DNA of 64,000 bases from Alphaproteobacteria bacterium (GCA_021151585.1 JAGKWX010000004.1:18193-82192), one strand, 5' to 3'. Shown: positions 42,905 to 53,542, counted from the first letter of the stretch. Notes: generated by a model from the letters alone, not told the origin. Numbers and translations: made by a program.

Positions 42905-45285
42905 TGCGTTTTCTTACTCGAAACACAAGTGCACACGATGATAAAGAAAAATTTTCTCGCCTCAAGCAACAATCTAAATTGGCCATTAACTCTTTATTGC
43001 GATTCCAAGAAGAATATCAAACACTCCACTGTGTTCTTGTCATTGGTCAACCAGAAGCAGGAAAATCTACTTTATGTGCCTCGTTCGGCAAGCTAGTGTT
43101 TTCAAACCAAGCCAACCTCATTCATGATCAAAAAAATCCAGAGTTTGTATTTGAAGTCTACCTACACAATGACACCTTGTTTTTCCATATACCACAAGAC
43201 TTTTTTTTATTTAGCGAGATGCAGATACAACAACGTTTGTGGCATTATTTTGCAACGCAGCTAGGAAAACATCGCTCTTATCTAACCATATCACGCTGCA
43301 TGGTCTGCGTCGATTTGCAGGATTTTTTGACTCGAAACAAAGTGTCTAACGAAACTCGTTTAGCACAAATAACACTAGCACTAAATGTACTGGGCGCCGG
43401 ACTGAAACACAGATTAGACATCGCGCTATTTTTTACAAAAGCCGACCTCATGCCCGGCTTTACAGAATTTTTTGAACATGAAAGCAAGGAATTCTTAGAG
43501 CAACCGTGGGGGATGTCACTGGAAAACACAGACGAAGAAACTCTGAGATCTGAATGTGACCTGCTGATACAAAAAGTAAACGAACGGCTGCTTTGGTCTT
43601 TACATCATGAAGTCCATTTAGATAACTTACATCTTATTAAAACATTCCCGCTGATTCTTGAAACGGTTAAACAAAAAATTTCTTCTATTTTGCCTGTAGC
43701 CATAGAGCCTTGGACACAAAACCGTTACCTGAAACCAAGGGAACTATATTTTGTATCTTGTCGCCAAGTTAGAGAGTTAACAGAAACACTCAATACCGGG
43801 AAAACGAACATCAAACTTCATCAGAAACAAGACCATCATAAAGTTTTTTTTGTAAAACATGCTCTAGAACATCAGTGTCATTACTCAAAAACCGGCACCA
43901 CATCTCATACAGAAAAAGCAACTCGCTTTATTTTTGTTCTCTTATGCGGCTTATTGTTTATTGCCTTTGTTCTATACAATGCACAGCAGTTTGCGCGCCA
44001 TATAACATCTATTGAATCTGCCAACAAAATCCTCGATACAGGATTAGCATTTGAAAAGAACGCACATACAGAACCAAAGCTCAAGGATGTCACCAGGGAA
44101 CTAAATAAAATTAGCAATGCTTGGCAAACATTAGAGAAAAATCAACAATCATCGCTGCTTGAAACTTACATATTCACACGAGATACAACAGTTGAAATTC
44201 AATTAAAAAATGTTTACCAACGAATTATTTCTCAACAATGGCTACCCTTAATTACGCAAGCATTAGAAAGCTATATTAATAGAAATTTATCCTCTCAGCC
44301 CGCCAATGCATATATTGCATTTCAACTTTATCTGATGCTCAGTCAACCCGGCTCATCGATAGACACCGAGTACCTGCACGCTCATCTTGGCGACCTACTG
44401 GGAAATGACGTTGCACCACAGCATGTACTCACCAACAACCTGCATAAAAATATTTTAGTTCTTGATGAAAATTCTCCATTCGTAAAAAAAACACAAGCTA
44501 CATTTTCTGAATTGCCGGCGAACAAGCTTGCTTACATTTTATTATTTGCCAGCATTGACTCTCATCACCCCCTCTCACTGTCTTCGACCATATCAGCAGA
44601 TCAGCTCTCTCTTAAAATCAACCCAATGTTTGATAATATCTCTGAGATTTACACAAAAAGTGCTTTTGATGATATTTATAAAAAACGTTTGCCCGCTGTT
44701 GTTTCTGAAGTCATCTATGGCAACAAAGTTTTAGGCACCTATCATCACGATACTACCTCAGAAAAGGATTTACTCAATCAGCTTCAAACTGAATACGTAA
44801 ACTTATATAGCGATGCTTGGGAACAAGCGATTAATCATATTGATTTAGCGCCTGTAAGCAGTCTAGATGAGCTTGCGGCACAATTAAAAATATTAACCAG
44901 CATTGATTCGCCCATTCTAAATCTTTTAAATCTTGTGCAAAAAAACACATCTATTCCACAGATAGAGCAAAATTCTGCTTTTTTAAGTGAGTTCAATCGT
45001 ATTCTGACCAAGGAATCTAAACCAGACAACAATGCACTCTATCGCAGCTTTACTTTACTAATAAAGCTACGCGATCAAATTCTTGTGCTTAAAAATGGCA
45101 ATACCCCAGAAACAACCTGCACATTGCTGGCCAATGAAAACTCCTCTACGCCTGAAAACCCCAGCACCGCAAAACAAATACATTTTATTGCAACACAGCT
45201 ACCATTACCGATACAAAGTTGGTTGCAACAAATTGTTGATTCATATTATACGCTGCTACAGCAACAGGCTGCGGATTGTTCCTGA
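42901..45285 (+). CDS. icmF: Type IVB secretion protein IcmF
   Basis: 794 residues, shorter than the roughly 970 of Legionella IcmF. Walker A motif GQPEAGKST at 49-57 in an N-terminal GTPase-like domain, one membrane helix at about 340-362 (FIFVLLCGLLFIAFVLY), and a large periplasmic region of low similarity. Partner of IcmH at the inner membrane. Converges on icmB with 51 bases between. The shorter length lies in the periplasmic part and the frame is intact. Confidence 0.92.
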   Translation: MMRFLTRNTSAHDDKEKFSRLKQQSKLAINSLLRFQEEYQTLHCVLVIGQPEAGKSTLCASFGKLVFSNQANLIHDQKNPEFVFEVYLHNDTLFFHIPQDFFLFSEMQIQQRLWHYFATQLGKHRSYLTISRCMVCVDLQDFLTRNKVSNETRLAQITLALNVLGAGLKHRLDIALFFTKADLMPGFTEFFEHESKEFLEQPWGMSLENTDEETLRSECDLLIQKVNERLLWSLHHEVHLDNLHLIKTFPLILETVKQKISSILPVAIEPWTQNRYLKPRELYFVSCRQVRELTETLNTGKTNIKLHQKQDHHKVFFVKHALEHQCHYSKTGTTSHTEKATRFIFVLLCGLLFIAFVLYNAQQFARHITSIESANKILDTGLAFEKNAHTEPKLKDVTRELNKISNAWQTLEKNQQSSLLETYIFTRDTTVEIQLKNVYQRIISQQWLPLITQALESYINRNLSSQPANAYIAFQLYLMLSQPGSSIDTEYLHAHLGDLLGNDVAPQHVLTNNLHKNILVLDENSPFVKKTQATFSELPANKLAYILLFASIDSHHPLSLSSTISADQLSLKINPMFDNISEIYTKSAFDDIYKKRLPAVVSEVIYGNKVLGTYHHDTTSEKDLLNQLQTEYVNLYSDAWEQAINHIDLAPVSSLDELAAQLKILTSIDSPILNLLNLVQKNTSIPQIEQNSAFLSEFNRILTKESKPDNNALYRSFTLLIKLRDQILVLKNGNTPETTCTLLANENSSTPENPSTAKQIHFIATQLPLPIQSWLQQIVDSYYTLLQQQAADCS

Positions 45286-45336
45286 CATAGGACAACAAAG
45301 AGGTTGACAACTCATCAAGCAGTGTCTACAACATAA

Positions 45337-48300
45337 TCAAAACGCGCCAGGCAACTTTTTTACATCAGGATTTGCGCTGTAAGCGGCTAATATTTCCGTC
45401 AGCAATTCTTCAATGACACTGATGTTATCAATGTCCTCTATCATGCTTGCTGTTTCTTTTGCTTTGGTCAAACGCTCCTCAACCAGAGATTTTACCGTGC
45501 CCGAAGGAAAGAGATTCGCCAATACTCGCCGTGTTTCTACTGGGCCAATGCGTGAATACAAGCGATTACGCAATTCGACATCTTCTGTAGTGGTACTAAA
45601 TGCCCACAGCTCAATAGGACCAACGGTACTCGTTAATAATTGTGTATTCATGCCCACTTTTGTTGCAAATTGCGCCAAGAAAGTTGCACCACCTGCGCGC
45701 GGACCATGAACACGCGTTTTAAGAGCAATACGCGCTGTTTCACTAAGACCAAAAATTTCGGTCGCCTTACGAACAGATTGCTCGGGACCTGCATCCATAA
45801 TATAAATAGATGTTGCAAATTCAACCATAACAGAATCAAAATCATCAACAGATTGTGAAATTAAAGCGATTTGCACATTCCATTTTCGCCCTTCACGCAT
45901 ATCGACGATAACTTGATCGCGCACGGCAGAGGCATTAGATGTACGATGAAATTCATCATATACAATGCGTTTCGCGTCTTCGCGAATTTCTGCAATCCGT
46001 TCACGATGATACGCTTGATAAAGCTCAGGCATATTTTTTGCATTTTCTTCGGTTAAGTAATAATGGTTTGCCAACACATAACGCGCCAACATATACATGA
46101 CCGCTGTTTGTCGATCAGCAGCATCGCCGCCACTTTTTGCAACTTCGTCTAAATCTAATGAAACAATCCTCGCGTCACCCAAATCAAATTGGGTCACTGA
46201 AGAAATAATAGAATACTCACGCACCGCGCTCGAAATCATACGACCAAATGCTTTTACTAGTGACTCACCGGTCGGCGCAATGACTTGACCATATAAATCT
46301 TCAACCGCTGAAGTTCTACAGATGGCTGCTGCATCTGCAAGTAATGGCACAGCATAACGCTGCGATAAAGAAGCTTCGTGGACAAACCCGGCTGTAAATA
46401 AGGCATCCGTCACCTCCCACCAAGTAGTATGAGTATCTTTCATAAAACTAATATCTGTTAACACTTCATCGATATTTGGCAGCATGCCTGGCGTATATAA
46501 ACGTGGCTTGCCCGAATCAGCGTACATTTTGTATAGTTCATCAATAACCAAACCCGCCATGTCCGAGATGCCATCGTAAGGGCGTTGCGCACCCAACGGC
46601 GTAACCAATAGCGTTATCAAGTTGACTAAAAAACTTCTCTCTTGCGGGGTAGGAAAACGATTCCCTAATTGTGTATCTAATGGATTAATTGCATAGTCTG
46701 GGGTCATTCGCAAACGGTGATAACCGACTAAATGTTGCTGATTACGCGGCAAAGCTTCTCGCAATAATGAAATCAATCCACTACTTGATGGGCCAACATC
46801 AATAATTGCAATCCGGGGCAAGCGCTTGACACCAGCTGATAAGCATAACCCTAAATTTAATGCATTAGATAACACAGATTTACCAGAACCCGGACGCGCA
46901 TATAGCAAATCAATCCACGTGGTTTGCTGGCTTGAACCCGGCTGAAACGGCCACGGTTTACCATCGGGCGAACGAAAAATGAGCGCACCATAGGCCCATG
47001 TTGAAGCGGGGCGAGTGAATGGCAACATGGTGACGACTTCATTTAGTGGTGCTGCCGAGGTATTCGCAACGTTCGTGGAACTCACAGCAGGCAAAGTAGA
47101 AATAAAACCACCAAAAGCATCACCGCATAATTCAGCCACTTCGCAGGTTCCCCAGCCTTGTACAGCCTTAACTAATTCTGCAGTACGAATACGCAATAAA
47201 CGTAAATTATCCGCTGGCGCCCATGTTGTTAATGTTACACGCAATTTGACAACTGGCGTATCAGAATTCACTTCAAGATGTTGTAACATGTTGGTTGCAT
47301 CACTAATCAAACCATTATGCTTGGAAGCAAAGCTTAAAATACTAGAAATCATGGATTTAAATCGTACGGCATCTAAACCTGAGCTATCAATATCATATGA
47401 CATACGCCAAGGAATGTGTGTTGGCAAAACGCGATTAAACAACACAGAAAAGGCTTTTACTTCTTGTGGAAATAAATCAATGAACACAGGGCTATAAATG
47501 CAATCACCTACGCGAACAGTGCGAATATCTAAAGCTTCTGCATCACGTGGAAAAATTTGTTGCGCTAAGCGAGGAAATAATAAACCTGAGATATCTGCAT
47601 GCTTACCAGTCAACAAAACTCGCGGTGGCACACGATCACCTGGCAATATAGCACGCCAATCTAAGCCAGTTTGTTCTGGCTCACTCATAAAGCGGATACT
47701 GTGCAAAGCCTCATGCACTTCGAGTAATTTGCAATAGATACCAAACGAAGTTAAATCATTGACCATTGAGCGTGCAAAAGACTCATGTGCATTACGAATA
47801 TCCTCAATTGCAGCAACCATATTTTGCGCATTTAAAGGTTGCGGATATTTACTTTCATTTATAGCCTTTAATTTATCCTTTTGCGCTTTGCTCTGTTGCT
47901 CTGGCGGCAAGCTAGTTGGCGACGTACATAAGACAAAATATAAACTTTCTTTGGCGCAATAACTGGAAATGACTTTTTCACGCTCTGCAAATAAATCATT
48001 CAACGATAATTGCAAACGCTGTGCTGTTGCTTTGGCGGGAGCGAGCATTTCACTGATTTGTTGCTGGGCCTTTGCACGATCATAACTAAAGACAACTTGA
48101 AAAGAATGACCACGACGGGCTAAGGCTGTACGCAATGTTTGCGTTAAACCAGCATGAATTTGATTAAACTCCTCAGTACCAATAAGACGACTCACACCAT
48201 CAACACTAATAATAGAAATCAATGAACCATCACGGGCAACTAGGGTAAAGTGGCCATCTGCTGTTTCTAGTTCGCAATAATCTTCGCAGGAAGTTTTTAA

Positions 48301-48363
48301 ACCACTAGCAAACCACGCCAGCAAAGAATCTATGTTGTTTAAAAATTTATCGACAATATTCAT
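45337..48363 (-). CDS. icmB: Type IVB secretion ATPase IcmB/DotO
   Basis: 1008-residue VirB4-related ATPase that docks at the cytoplasmic base of the Dot/Icm machine, with DotB. Walker A is ARPGSGKSVLSNALN near residue 490; a Walker-B-like KRIVYDEFHRTS and the MREGRKWNVQIALISQSVDDF block follow in the C-terminal half. N-terminal region matches DotO (DYCELETADGHFTLVARDGS). Length equals Legionella DotO (about 1009). 13 bases after icmJ. Confidence 0.97.
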   Translation of the reverse strand: MNIVDKFLNNIDSLLAWFASGLKTSCEDYCELETADGHFTLVARDGSLISIISVDGVSRLIGTEEFNQIHAGLTQTLRTALARRGHSFQVVFSYDRAKAQQQISEMLAPAKATAQRLQLSLNDLFAEREKVISSYCAKESLYFVLCTSPTSLPPEQQSKAQKDKLKAINESKYPQPLNAQNMVAAIEDIRNAHESFARSMVNDLTSFGIYCKLLEVHEALHSIRFMSEPEQTGLDWRAILPGDRVPPRVLLTGKHADISGLLFPRLAQQIFPRDAEALDIRTVRVGDCIYSPVFIDLFPQEVKAFSVLFNRVLPTHIPWRMSYDIDSSGLDAVRFKSMISSILSFASKHNGLISDATNMLQHLEVNSDTPVVKLRVTLTTWAPADNLRLLRIRTAELVKAVQGWGTCEVAELCGDAFGGFISTLPAVSSTNVANTSAAPLNEVVTMLPFTRPASTWAYGALIFRSPDGKPWPFQPGSSQQTTWIDLLYARPGSGKSVLSNALNLGLCLSAGVKRLPRIAIIDVGPSSSGLISLLREALPRNQQHLVGYHRLRMTPDYAINPLDTQLGNRFPTPQERSFLVNLITLLVTPLGAQRPYDGISDMAGLVIDELYKMYADSGKPRLYTPGMLPNIDEVLTDISFMKDTHTTWWEVTDALFTAGFVHEASLSQRYAVPLLADAAAICRTSAVEDLYGQVIAPTGESLVKAFGRMISSAVREYSIISSVTQFDLGDARIVSLDLDEVAKSGGDAADRQTAVMYMLARYVLANHYYLTEENAKNMPELYQAYHRERIAEIREDAKRIVYDEFHRTSNASAVRDQVIVDMREGRKWNVQIALISQSVDDFDSVMVEFATSIYIMDAGPEQSVRKATEIFGLSETARIALKTRVHGPRAGGATFLAQFATKVGMNTQLLTSTVGPIELWAFSTTTEDVELRNRLYSRIGPVETRRVLANLFPSGTVKSLVEERLTKAKETASMIEDIDNISVIEELLTEILAAYSANPDVKKLPGAF

Positions 48364-48376
48364 TGTTTCTTATTCC

Positions 48377-48985
48377 CTACAGCGTGGTGTTTATCGCAGA
48401 CGTCGCCCACGCCTCTAGTTGCTTGCTGAATTTTGCTTGCAAAGGCAGCAGCCGTATGTCTTTTAATAAAGGATCTAGGCTCTTCTTTTTCGGCAGGGAT
48501 TGATATTCGACCATCATGGTCCCTAGTCTTTTAGGATCTGAACCACCTTCACCTAAAATAGTTTCTACAGGCTTATTGCGTGCTTTTAAATTACGATAAA
48601 TGATTTGTGCGTTATCTTGATATTCTGGCTTGCTATTCATAGCGCAAAAAATAACATGGCAAAAACTATTTAATTGTTCTTGTGATATTTCAGGTAAAAA
48701 AATTAATTGGCCACCACTCATATCATCCAAACCAATGGATTCCAGAAAAAAACATTGTGAACAAAAACCACAAGCAGTAACTAAATTAGCCGCCTTATTA
48801 TTGGAATAATCTTGATCGTGATTCACTATATCCATGTATTCTTTGGCCTGAAAATCGCAATACTGACATATGTAACGATCACGCTGCCAAATTTTTTCTG
48901 CCAGTGGCTTGAAACTTGGGCTCAAACGACGTGCAATAAACTTCTGCCAATTCGCAGGGCTTGCCTGCAATGATAAAGGTCGCAT
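48377..48985 (-). CDS. icmJ: Type IVB coupling-complex protein IcmJ/DotN
   Basis: 202-residue HNH-like zinc protein that joins the type IV coupling complex (DotL/DotM) in Legionella. Zinc cysteines are in CQYC (40-43) and CGFC (72-75), with a further Cys78 and the HDQD sequence at about 56-59. RDRYICQYC matches the family start of the HNH fold. Precedes icmB, as in Legionella. A 38-base hairpin lies between it and icmD. Confidence 0.94.
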   Translation of the reverse strand: MRPLSLQASPANWQKFIARRLSPSFKPLAEKIWQRDRYICQYCDFQAKEYMDIVNHDQDYSNNKAANLVTACGFCSQCFFLESIGLDDMSGGQLIFLPEISQEQLNSFCHVIFCAMNSKPEYQDNAQIIYRNLKARNKPVETILGEGGSDPKRLGTMMVEYQSLPKKKSLDPLLKDIRLLPLQAKFSKQLEAWATSAINTTL

Positions 48986-49000
48986 GATTCATCCTGAGCG

Positions 49001-49038
49001 CAAGGCTTGCAAGAACGCACATCGTTCCTCAAGCCTTG
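49001..49038. repeat. Long hairpin between icmD and icmJ
   Basis: CAAGGCTTG (49001-49009) pairs perfectly with CAAGCCTTG (49030-49038), and GAACG (49013-49017) with CGTTC (49023-49027) inside. The minus-strand transcript would carry this stem 15 bases before the icmJ start, with no T-run after it on that strand. It may protect or partly terminate the upstream message and set the icmD:icmJ ratio. Confidence 0.55.
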
Positions 49039-49053
49039 ATTAACTATCTTTTA

Positions 49054-49467
49054 TTAATTACTACCAAACTCGGTAATACCGCTAACACCCGCTGTTTCTC
49101 CACCAGACGAACCGAATAACGTATTGCCAGCCATTTCAAACATCGAAGGCAAAAATATCAGCGCTGCAGCAACAAACATCAAGGCAATCGGCACACCAAC
49201 GGTAATTTGTTGCGGATTATCTTTGTGGGCTTTAAATTTCAAAATCGAACCAACCGCAAAACCAAGACCAGCAATATAAGAAGCCGCAGTAATGAGCTTG
49301 GCCACGCTTTCAAATGTACTCGTCACATTAGTAGCAACATCACCCAAATTAAGAGAACTGCTCGATTGCGCAGATGCACTACCGGCAAAAAACAGCCCCG
49401 ATATGGCAACAACCACGAAAACAGCTTTTACCCATTGGATCACATTTTCTGTAAACTTTATTTTCAT
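49054..49467 (-). CDS. icmD: Type IVB secretion protein IcmD/DotP
   Basis: 137 residues from the ATG at 49467, supported by GGAGGAG as RBS. Signal-like or membrane segment (11-33), then LNLGDVATNVTSTFESVAKLITAASYIAGLGF, and a second helix (IALMFVAAALIFLPSMF). The VGSILKFKAHKDNPQQI stretch is the IcmD signature. Small inner membrane protein similar to IcmC. 134 bases after icmC. Confidence 0.93.
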   Translation of the reverse strand: MKIKFTENVIQWVKAVFVVVAISGLFFAGSASAQSSSSLNLGDVATNVTSTFESVAKLITAASYIAGLGFAVGSILKFKAHKDNPQQITVGVPIALMFVAAALIFLPSMFEMAGNTLFGSSGGETAGVSGITEFGSN

Positions 49468-49601
49468 CTTCACTCCTCCGATAAACCTATTGCCCATCTT
49501 AACCAATAGCACAAGCAAGACGCAAGCACCTGCCAGCTAAAATCACGCTAAATTTAACCTGGATTTAACAGTTAGAATCGAGGTACTTTTTAGATTCCTG
49601 A

Positions 49602-50204
49602 TTATTGCCCAATCAAGGTGTTTTCTATGACTTGCCAGGTACCATAAATATTAATCGCCAACAAACCACCGATAATAAAAGTCACAGCTTTACCAAACAT
49701 TCCTTGCTGAGCACTGCGTCCGCCGGCGCTATTTAGCAACAGCATGCCCCGAATAAACGCTATAACCCCAACAACTTGTACAATAACGACCACCGCAGAC
49801 ACTAACTGATCTGTTGAGCTAGAATCTTGGTTATATGCGAGCGGAGATGAATAGCCAAATAAAGTCTGCAAACCAATCTGATAGGCGGAAACAAAATAAA
49901 TCAGCAAAGAACCAATCGTTAAGGTAATAATAGCGCCCCATAAATTAGTTTGGCTCGACATCGCCGTACGCATTTCACCATATTCCTTTAGCTTATAAAT
50001 GCCTTTAAATATCAGGGCAAAGCCAAGAAGATAAGAGAATGCAGAGAACATCTTCAACAAACTTGGCATGGTCTTCGCAAGATTGACAATCATCTGTTGA
50101 ATATTTAAAGAAGAGGCGTCGGGAATGTTATTGCTACAAGCAGTCAACAATATTGTCCCAATAAGCACAATATATGTTGACAGCTTGTTTCTTGAATTCA
50201 GCAT
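49602..50204 (-). CDS. icmC: Type IVB secretion protein IcmC/DotE
   Basis: 200 residues with four hydrophobic segments. A lipobox-like LTAC (Cys23) closes the first one. The core FSYLLGFALIFKGIYKLKEYGEMR resembles IcmD and IcmV. GMFGKAVTFIIGGLLAINI is the conserved C-terminal part. Inner membrane component of the Dot/Icm system. Starts next to the icmG stop. Confidence 0.93.
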   Translation of the reverse strand: MLNSRNKLSTYIVLIGTILLTACSNNIPDASSLNIQQMIVNLAKTMPSLLKMFSAFSYLLGFALIFKGIYKLKEYGEMRTAMSSQTNLWGAIITLTIGSLLIYFVSAYQIGLQTLFGYSSPLAYNQDSSSTDQLVSAVVVIVQVVGVIAFIRGMLLLNSAGGRSAQQGMFGKAVTFIIGGLLAINIYGTWQVIENTLIGQ

Positions 50205-51110
50205 TTAGTTTCCATACTTAAGCACAGCACCGGATGATGTGGTTACGTTACCTGAATAAGGATCAATCGTCACTACCGCACCCAAACCTGGAACTTGGTC
50301 ACCAATCATGACTGTTACCGTACTACCATCGGCTTTTTGTAACCATGCACGCTGCGGAACAACCGCCTCAACGGTATATTGTGGCTCAGTTGATACTTCT
50401 GCTGGTGGCGGTGAGGCAGGCACGTTAGTCGAAGAAGCATCACTCGTTTTCATGCGCAACACATCACGCGACAAATCATCAGCCGATTGACTAGACTGAT
50501 TCACAGAAGATTCTAAACCTTGCACTCTATTCGACAAGGTAGCTAATTCCTGTCTTAACATCGTATTCTGTTGTTGCAAGGTATCCAAAGTATCTAACAA
50601 CTTAGTCTCATTATTACTTAATGTCGTTAAATCTGCTTGCAACTGAGTTTTATTCGCCGGAGGAGGGGTTAATGTTGGCGCTGATAACAAAGGGTCAACT
50701 TTACTTGGCTTGGTTTCGGGCTGCAACGTAGTCTTGGCTAAATCCGTTTCAGACTTATTTACTGGCATAGTTGTTACTGCACTCACTGGTGTCGTTGCAA
50801 CAGGCGTAATCTGATCAAAAGCAGCTGATTGATTATTGCCGAGCATTTTCAACAAAGCAAATAGAGCCAAAAGAATAGCGCTAATAATCATCAACCAATG
50901 CTTGCGTTGCAATTGCTTTAATTTAGCAAAACGCGATTTCTTCGCCGGTTGAGCAGCCAGAACCTGGTCACCTGCTGCCACATTTTCTTCTGAATTAGTC
51001 GAAGCATGATCGATTTCCATAGCAGCCAATTCACGATCAATATCTTCATCCGTAATATGAAACTCTTCTTCTTCACCTTCGTTAAATGATACCTTATCGT
51101 TTTCGCTCAT
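50205..51110 (-). CDS. icmG: Type IVB secretion protein IcmG/DotF
   Basis: 301 residues from the ATG at 51110 (GGAG 6 bases ahead). Acidic cytosolic N-terminus (NEGEEEEFHITDEDIDRELA), one membrane helix (about 76-96), a coiled-coil periplasmic stalk (160-215), and a small beta C-domain (QYTVEAVVPQRAWLQKADGS...VMIGDQVPGLG) typical of DotF. Part of the outer-to-inner membrane core with DotC/D/G/H. Between icmE and icmC as in Legionella and Coxiella. Confidence 0.94.
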   Translation of the reverse strand: MSENDKVSFNEGEEEEFHITDEDIDRELAAMEIDHASTNSEENVAAGDQVLAAQPAKKSRFAKLKQLQRKHWLMIISAILLALFALLKMLGNNQSAAFDQITPVATTPVSAVTTMPVNKSETDLAKTTLQPETKPSKVDPLLSAPTLTPPPANKTQLQADLTTLSNNETKLLDTLDTLQQQNTMLRQELATLSNRVQGLESSVNQSSQSADDLSRDVLRMKTSDASSTNVPASPPPAEVSTEPQYTVEAVVPQRAWLQKADGSTVTVMIGDQVPGLGAVVTIDPYSGNVTTSSGAVLKYGN

Positions 51111-51135
51111 CACTATCTCCTAAATTGATTCATTA

Positions 51136-53540
51136 TCACGTGCTCGAATTAAGCGTATCGGCCGTCGTTGGAGCACCTTTAACAGCACTTACATCCGCCA
51201 TAAATAAAACACCAATACCTATGCCCGCTTTTACTTTAACCGTCGGTGGCGTATCCTGTAATTTTGCTACTTCTTTAGAGGCACTTTGACCTACTTGGCC
51301 TAATGCCACCAATATTTGCTGCTCAGTATTAAGATCAGCTGTTGACTGTGTAACAACGCCACTATCTGAACTTACCGTAGTCCCAGAGTTTTGTACAGCC
51401 TGCCCCATACCCTGTATAAACGATGAAGCAAACAATGTGCCATAACGCAACATGTAGTGATTATCAACACTAGTTGCAACTGCCGAGCGAGCTGAATCAG
51501 GATCAATCGCATAGGCATTCACTGACGCGCCGGTTGGCCAATCATTCATAGTCATAAGATTAAATGTCAACATAACGCGCTGACCATCTTTCACCGTCTT
51601 AATGGATCCAAGTAACTTCGCGCCATTATATTTACCCGCAACGATAGTTGCCATCACAGGAGAATCAGGATAATCACTATCTACAGCAGTATCTAAGACA
51701 GCATAGAGTATTGTTCCAGCTTTAATAATTGGCATACCAGCAACAGACGCCGCTGTTTGATCATTTTGCCCACTCGCCCCACCAGCCAAACTATTGCTAG
51801 AAGAAACCGCCGCAGTATCCAACCCTGTCACAACGGTTTGAACAGCAGGCGTCAGCAAGGGACCGAACATCTGCTGAGCTTGATTATACATTGCATTCGA
51901 TACTTGTTGAATTTGAGCTTGTTCAAGCGCCGCCGCTTGCTGAGTTTGCTGTTGAAAAGCTGCTGCAGCTGTGTAATCTCTACGCTGTTGCGCTTGGGCT
52001 GTTTGTTGCGCATAACCAGACTGTGCAACACGATCTAATGCACCATTGCCAGAACCAGATAAATTAACATCAATAGCGGGACTCGCTACACCAGAAAAGG
52101 CAACGCCATTGCCATTAGATGCGAAGCCTGTTCGAGCTAATTGTTGCTTATAAGTTGCCAACAAGGACTGCGCTGTTTCTGGCGAAATTAAACCAGCAGC
52201 AACCAAACGCTGCAACTCTGCTGCGTAATCTGACAGGGATGCCGAGCTAGTGCGCAAGTTGGATAGTTGCTGCGCTACTTCGCTGGGTAGTTTGGGCTTA
52301 GATTCTAAAGCCGCAATTAAATTATCTTTTGCCTCTGCAGCCTTGTTAGCACGCACCGTATCTCCAGATTGCTTTGCACTGTATTCTTCTTGATAGGCTG
52401 TTAACAATTGACCAGCGCTTTTTGTTGAAATCTGTCCTGAACGGGCATACGCTTCTAATTGCGCTGCAAAAACAGCAACAGGCTGGTTCGCTTGTTGTAT
52501 AGCTCTGAGCGCATCACCTTGTTCCTTAGAAAGTTCCGTACCATACACATTTGCTGCATCACCGCCACCATGCTGCTTATTATAATCAGCTAACAAACGC
52601 TTCGCGGCTTCTGGAGACAGCTTATTTTCAGCTACTAATTTATTTAATGTATTAGCATAATCGGCCGCAGAGACGTCACTACCCTGAAGCGCTGTTAGCA
52701 TGGCAGCGGTCTCAGCAGAAAGAGCCCCACTATCAACCATACTCGCCAATTGCCCCTTGGCTTCTGCGGCTAAACGCTTGCCCTGCTGTTGTTGATATTT
52801 TTGCATTAATAGATTAGCTGCATTTGAAGACAACTTTCCTTCTGCAACCATTTTTTCTAATGCTTGTTGATATGTCGCTAGAGATGCGGGTTGTTTTTGC
52901 AAGTCCAATAAATCAGTGGCCGCATCAATTGACAACAGGCCTTGCTTAACTAAAGGATCTAAATCAGCCGCACCTGCAGCAGCAATATTACTTTTATAAT
53001 TTTGCTTATACGCAGCTAATAGCCGTCTCGCTTCTTCTGGCGAAATTTTGCCATCGCGGACCATTTGCGCTAACGCCGCAGCATAATCCTCGGGAGATAA
53101 ATTATTGCTTGCCAATTTGTTGAGCAAATCGGCTGTGGACGAAGAGATTTTTCCGGAACCTAACAAGCCCGATAACATGTGATCAGTCGATTCACCACCA
53201 CAGCTATTACAGCAATTACTACATCCTAAAGAGCCGCTAGGAATAATATCACTCACCCCAGTATTAATCAGCGTTGGTATGGCACTACCTCCTGTGCTAT
53301 TGGCATAGTCAACTTTCTGTTGATTCTGACTATTAAGAGCACGAGCATACTCAGGCGAGACTTTTCCACCTTGCACAGAAGAAATACTAGGCACACCAGC
53401 AACTCGGGAATCACCCTCAGCATTACTACCCAAATGTATAAAACCAATAGTAAAACAGCAATAGCCGCGACGATGAGCAAAATACGCTGCTTCGAATCGC
53501 CATTTTTTATAATTTTACTAAAGCTAAATTTGCTTGCCAC
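51136..53540 (-). CDS. icmE: Type IVB secretion core protein IcmE/DotG, split by a frameshift
   Basis: The true start is the GTG at 53540, 2 bases after icmK and with AAGGTGA as RBS: MASKFSFSKIIKNGDSKQRI and the membrane helix ILLIVAAIAVLLLVLYI. Near 53434 the frame is lost in ATTTGGGT; one extra T would join it to GSNAEGDSRVAGVPSISSVQGG. The remaining 765 codons are open. They hold a cysteine cluster CSNCCNSC, five tandem repeats of about 70 residues (about 86-431, each with a (K/R)-(L/I)-S-x-E/A-A-x-x-LL-x-x-Y core), and a C-terminal TrbI/VirB10 domain (GTILYAVLDTAVDSDYPDSP...VNAYAIDP). DotG forms the channel core across both membranes. Confidence 0.93.
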
Positions 53541-53542
53541 GA

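Noticed and set aside
42901..45285. Type VI secretion cluster (TssM/TssL)
   Set aside because: No other T6SS genes are present, and IcmB, IcmJ and DotG/H lie next door, so these are the Dot/Icm IcmF and IcmH.
53425..53445. Programmed -1 frameshift in dotG
   Set aside because: The in-frame codons C-ATT-TGG do not form an X-XXY-YYZ slippery heptamer, and no stimulatory structure is evident; an indel explains it better.
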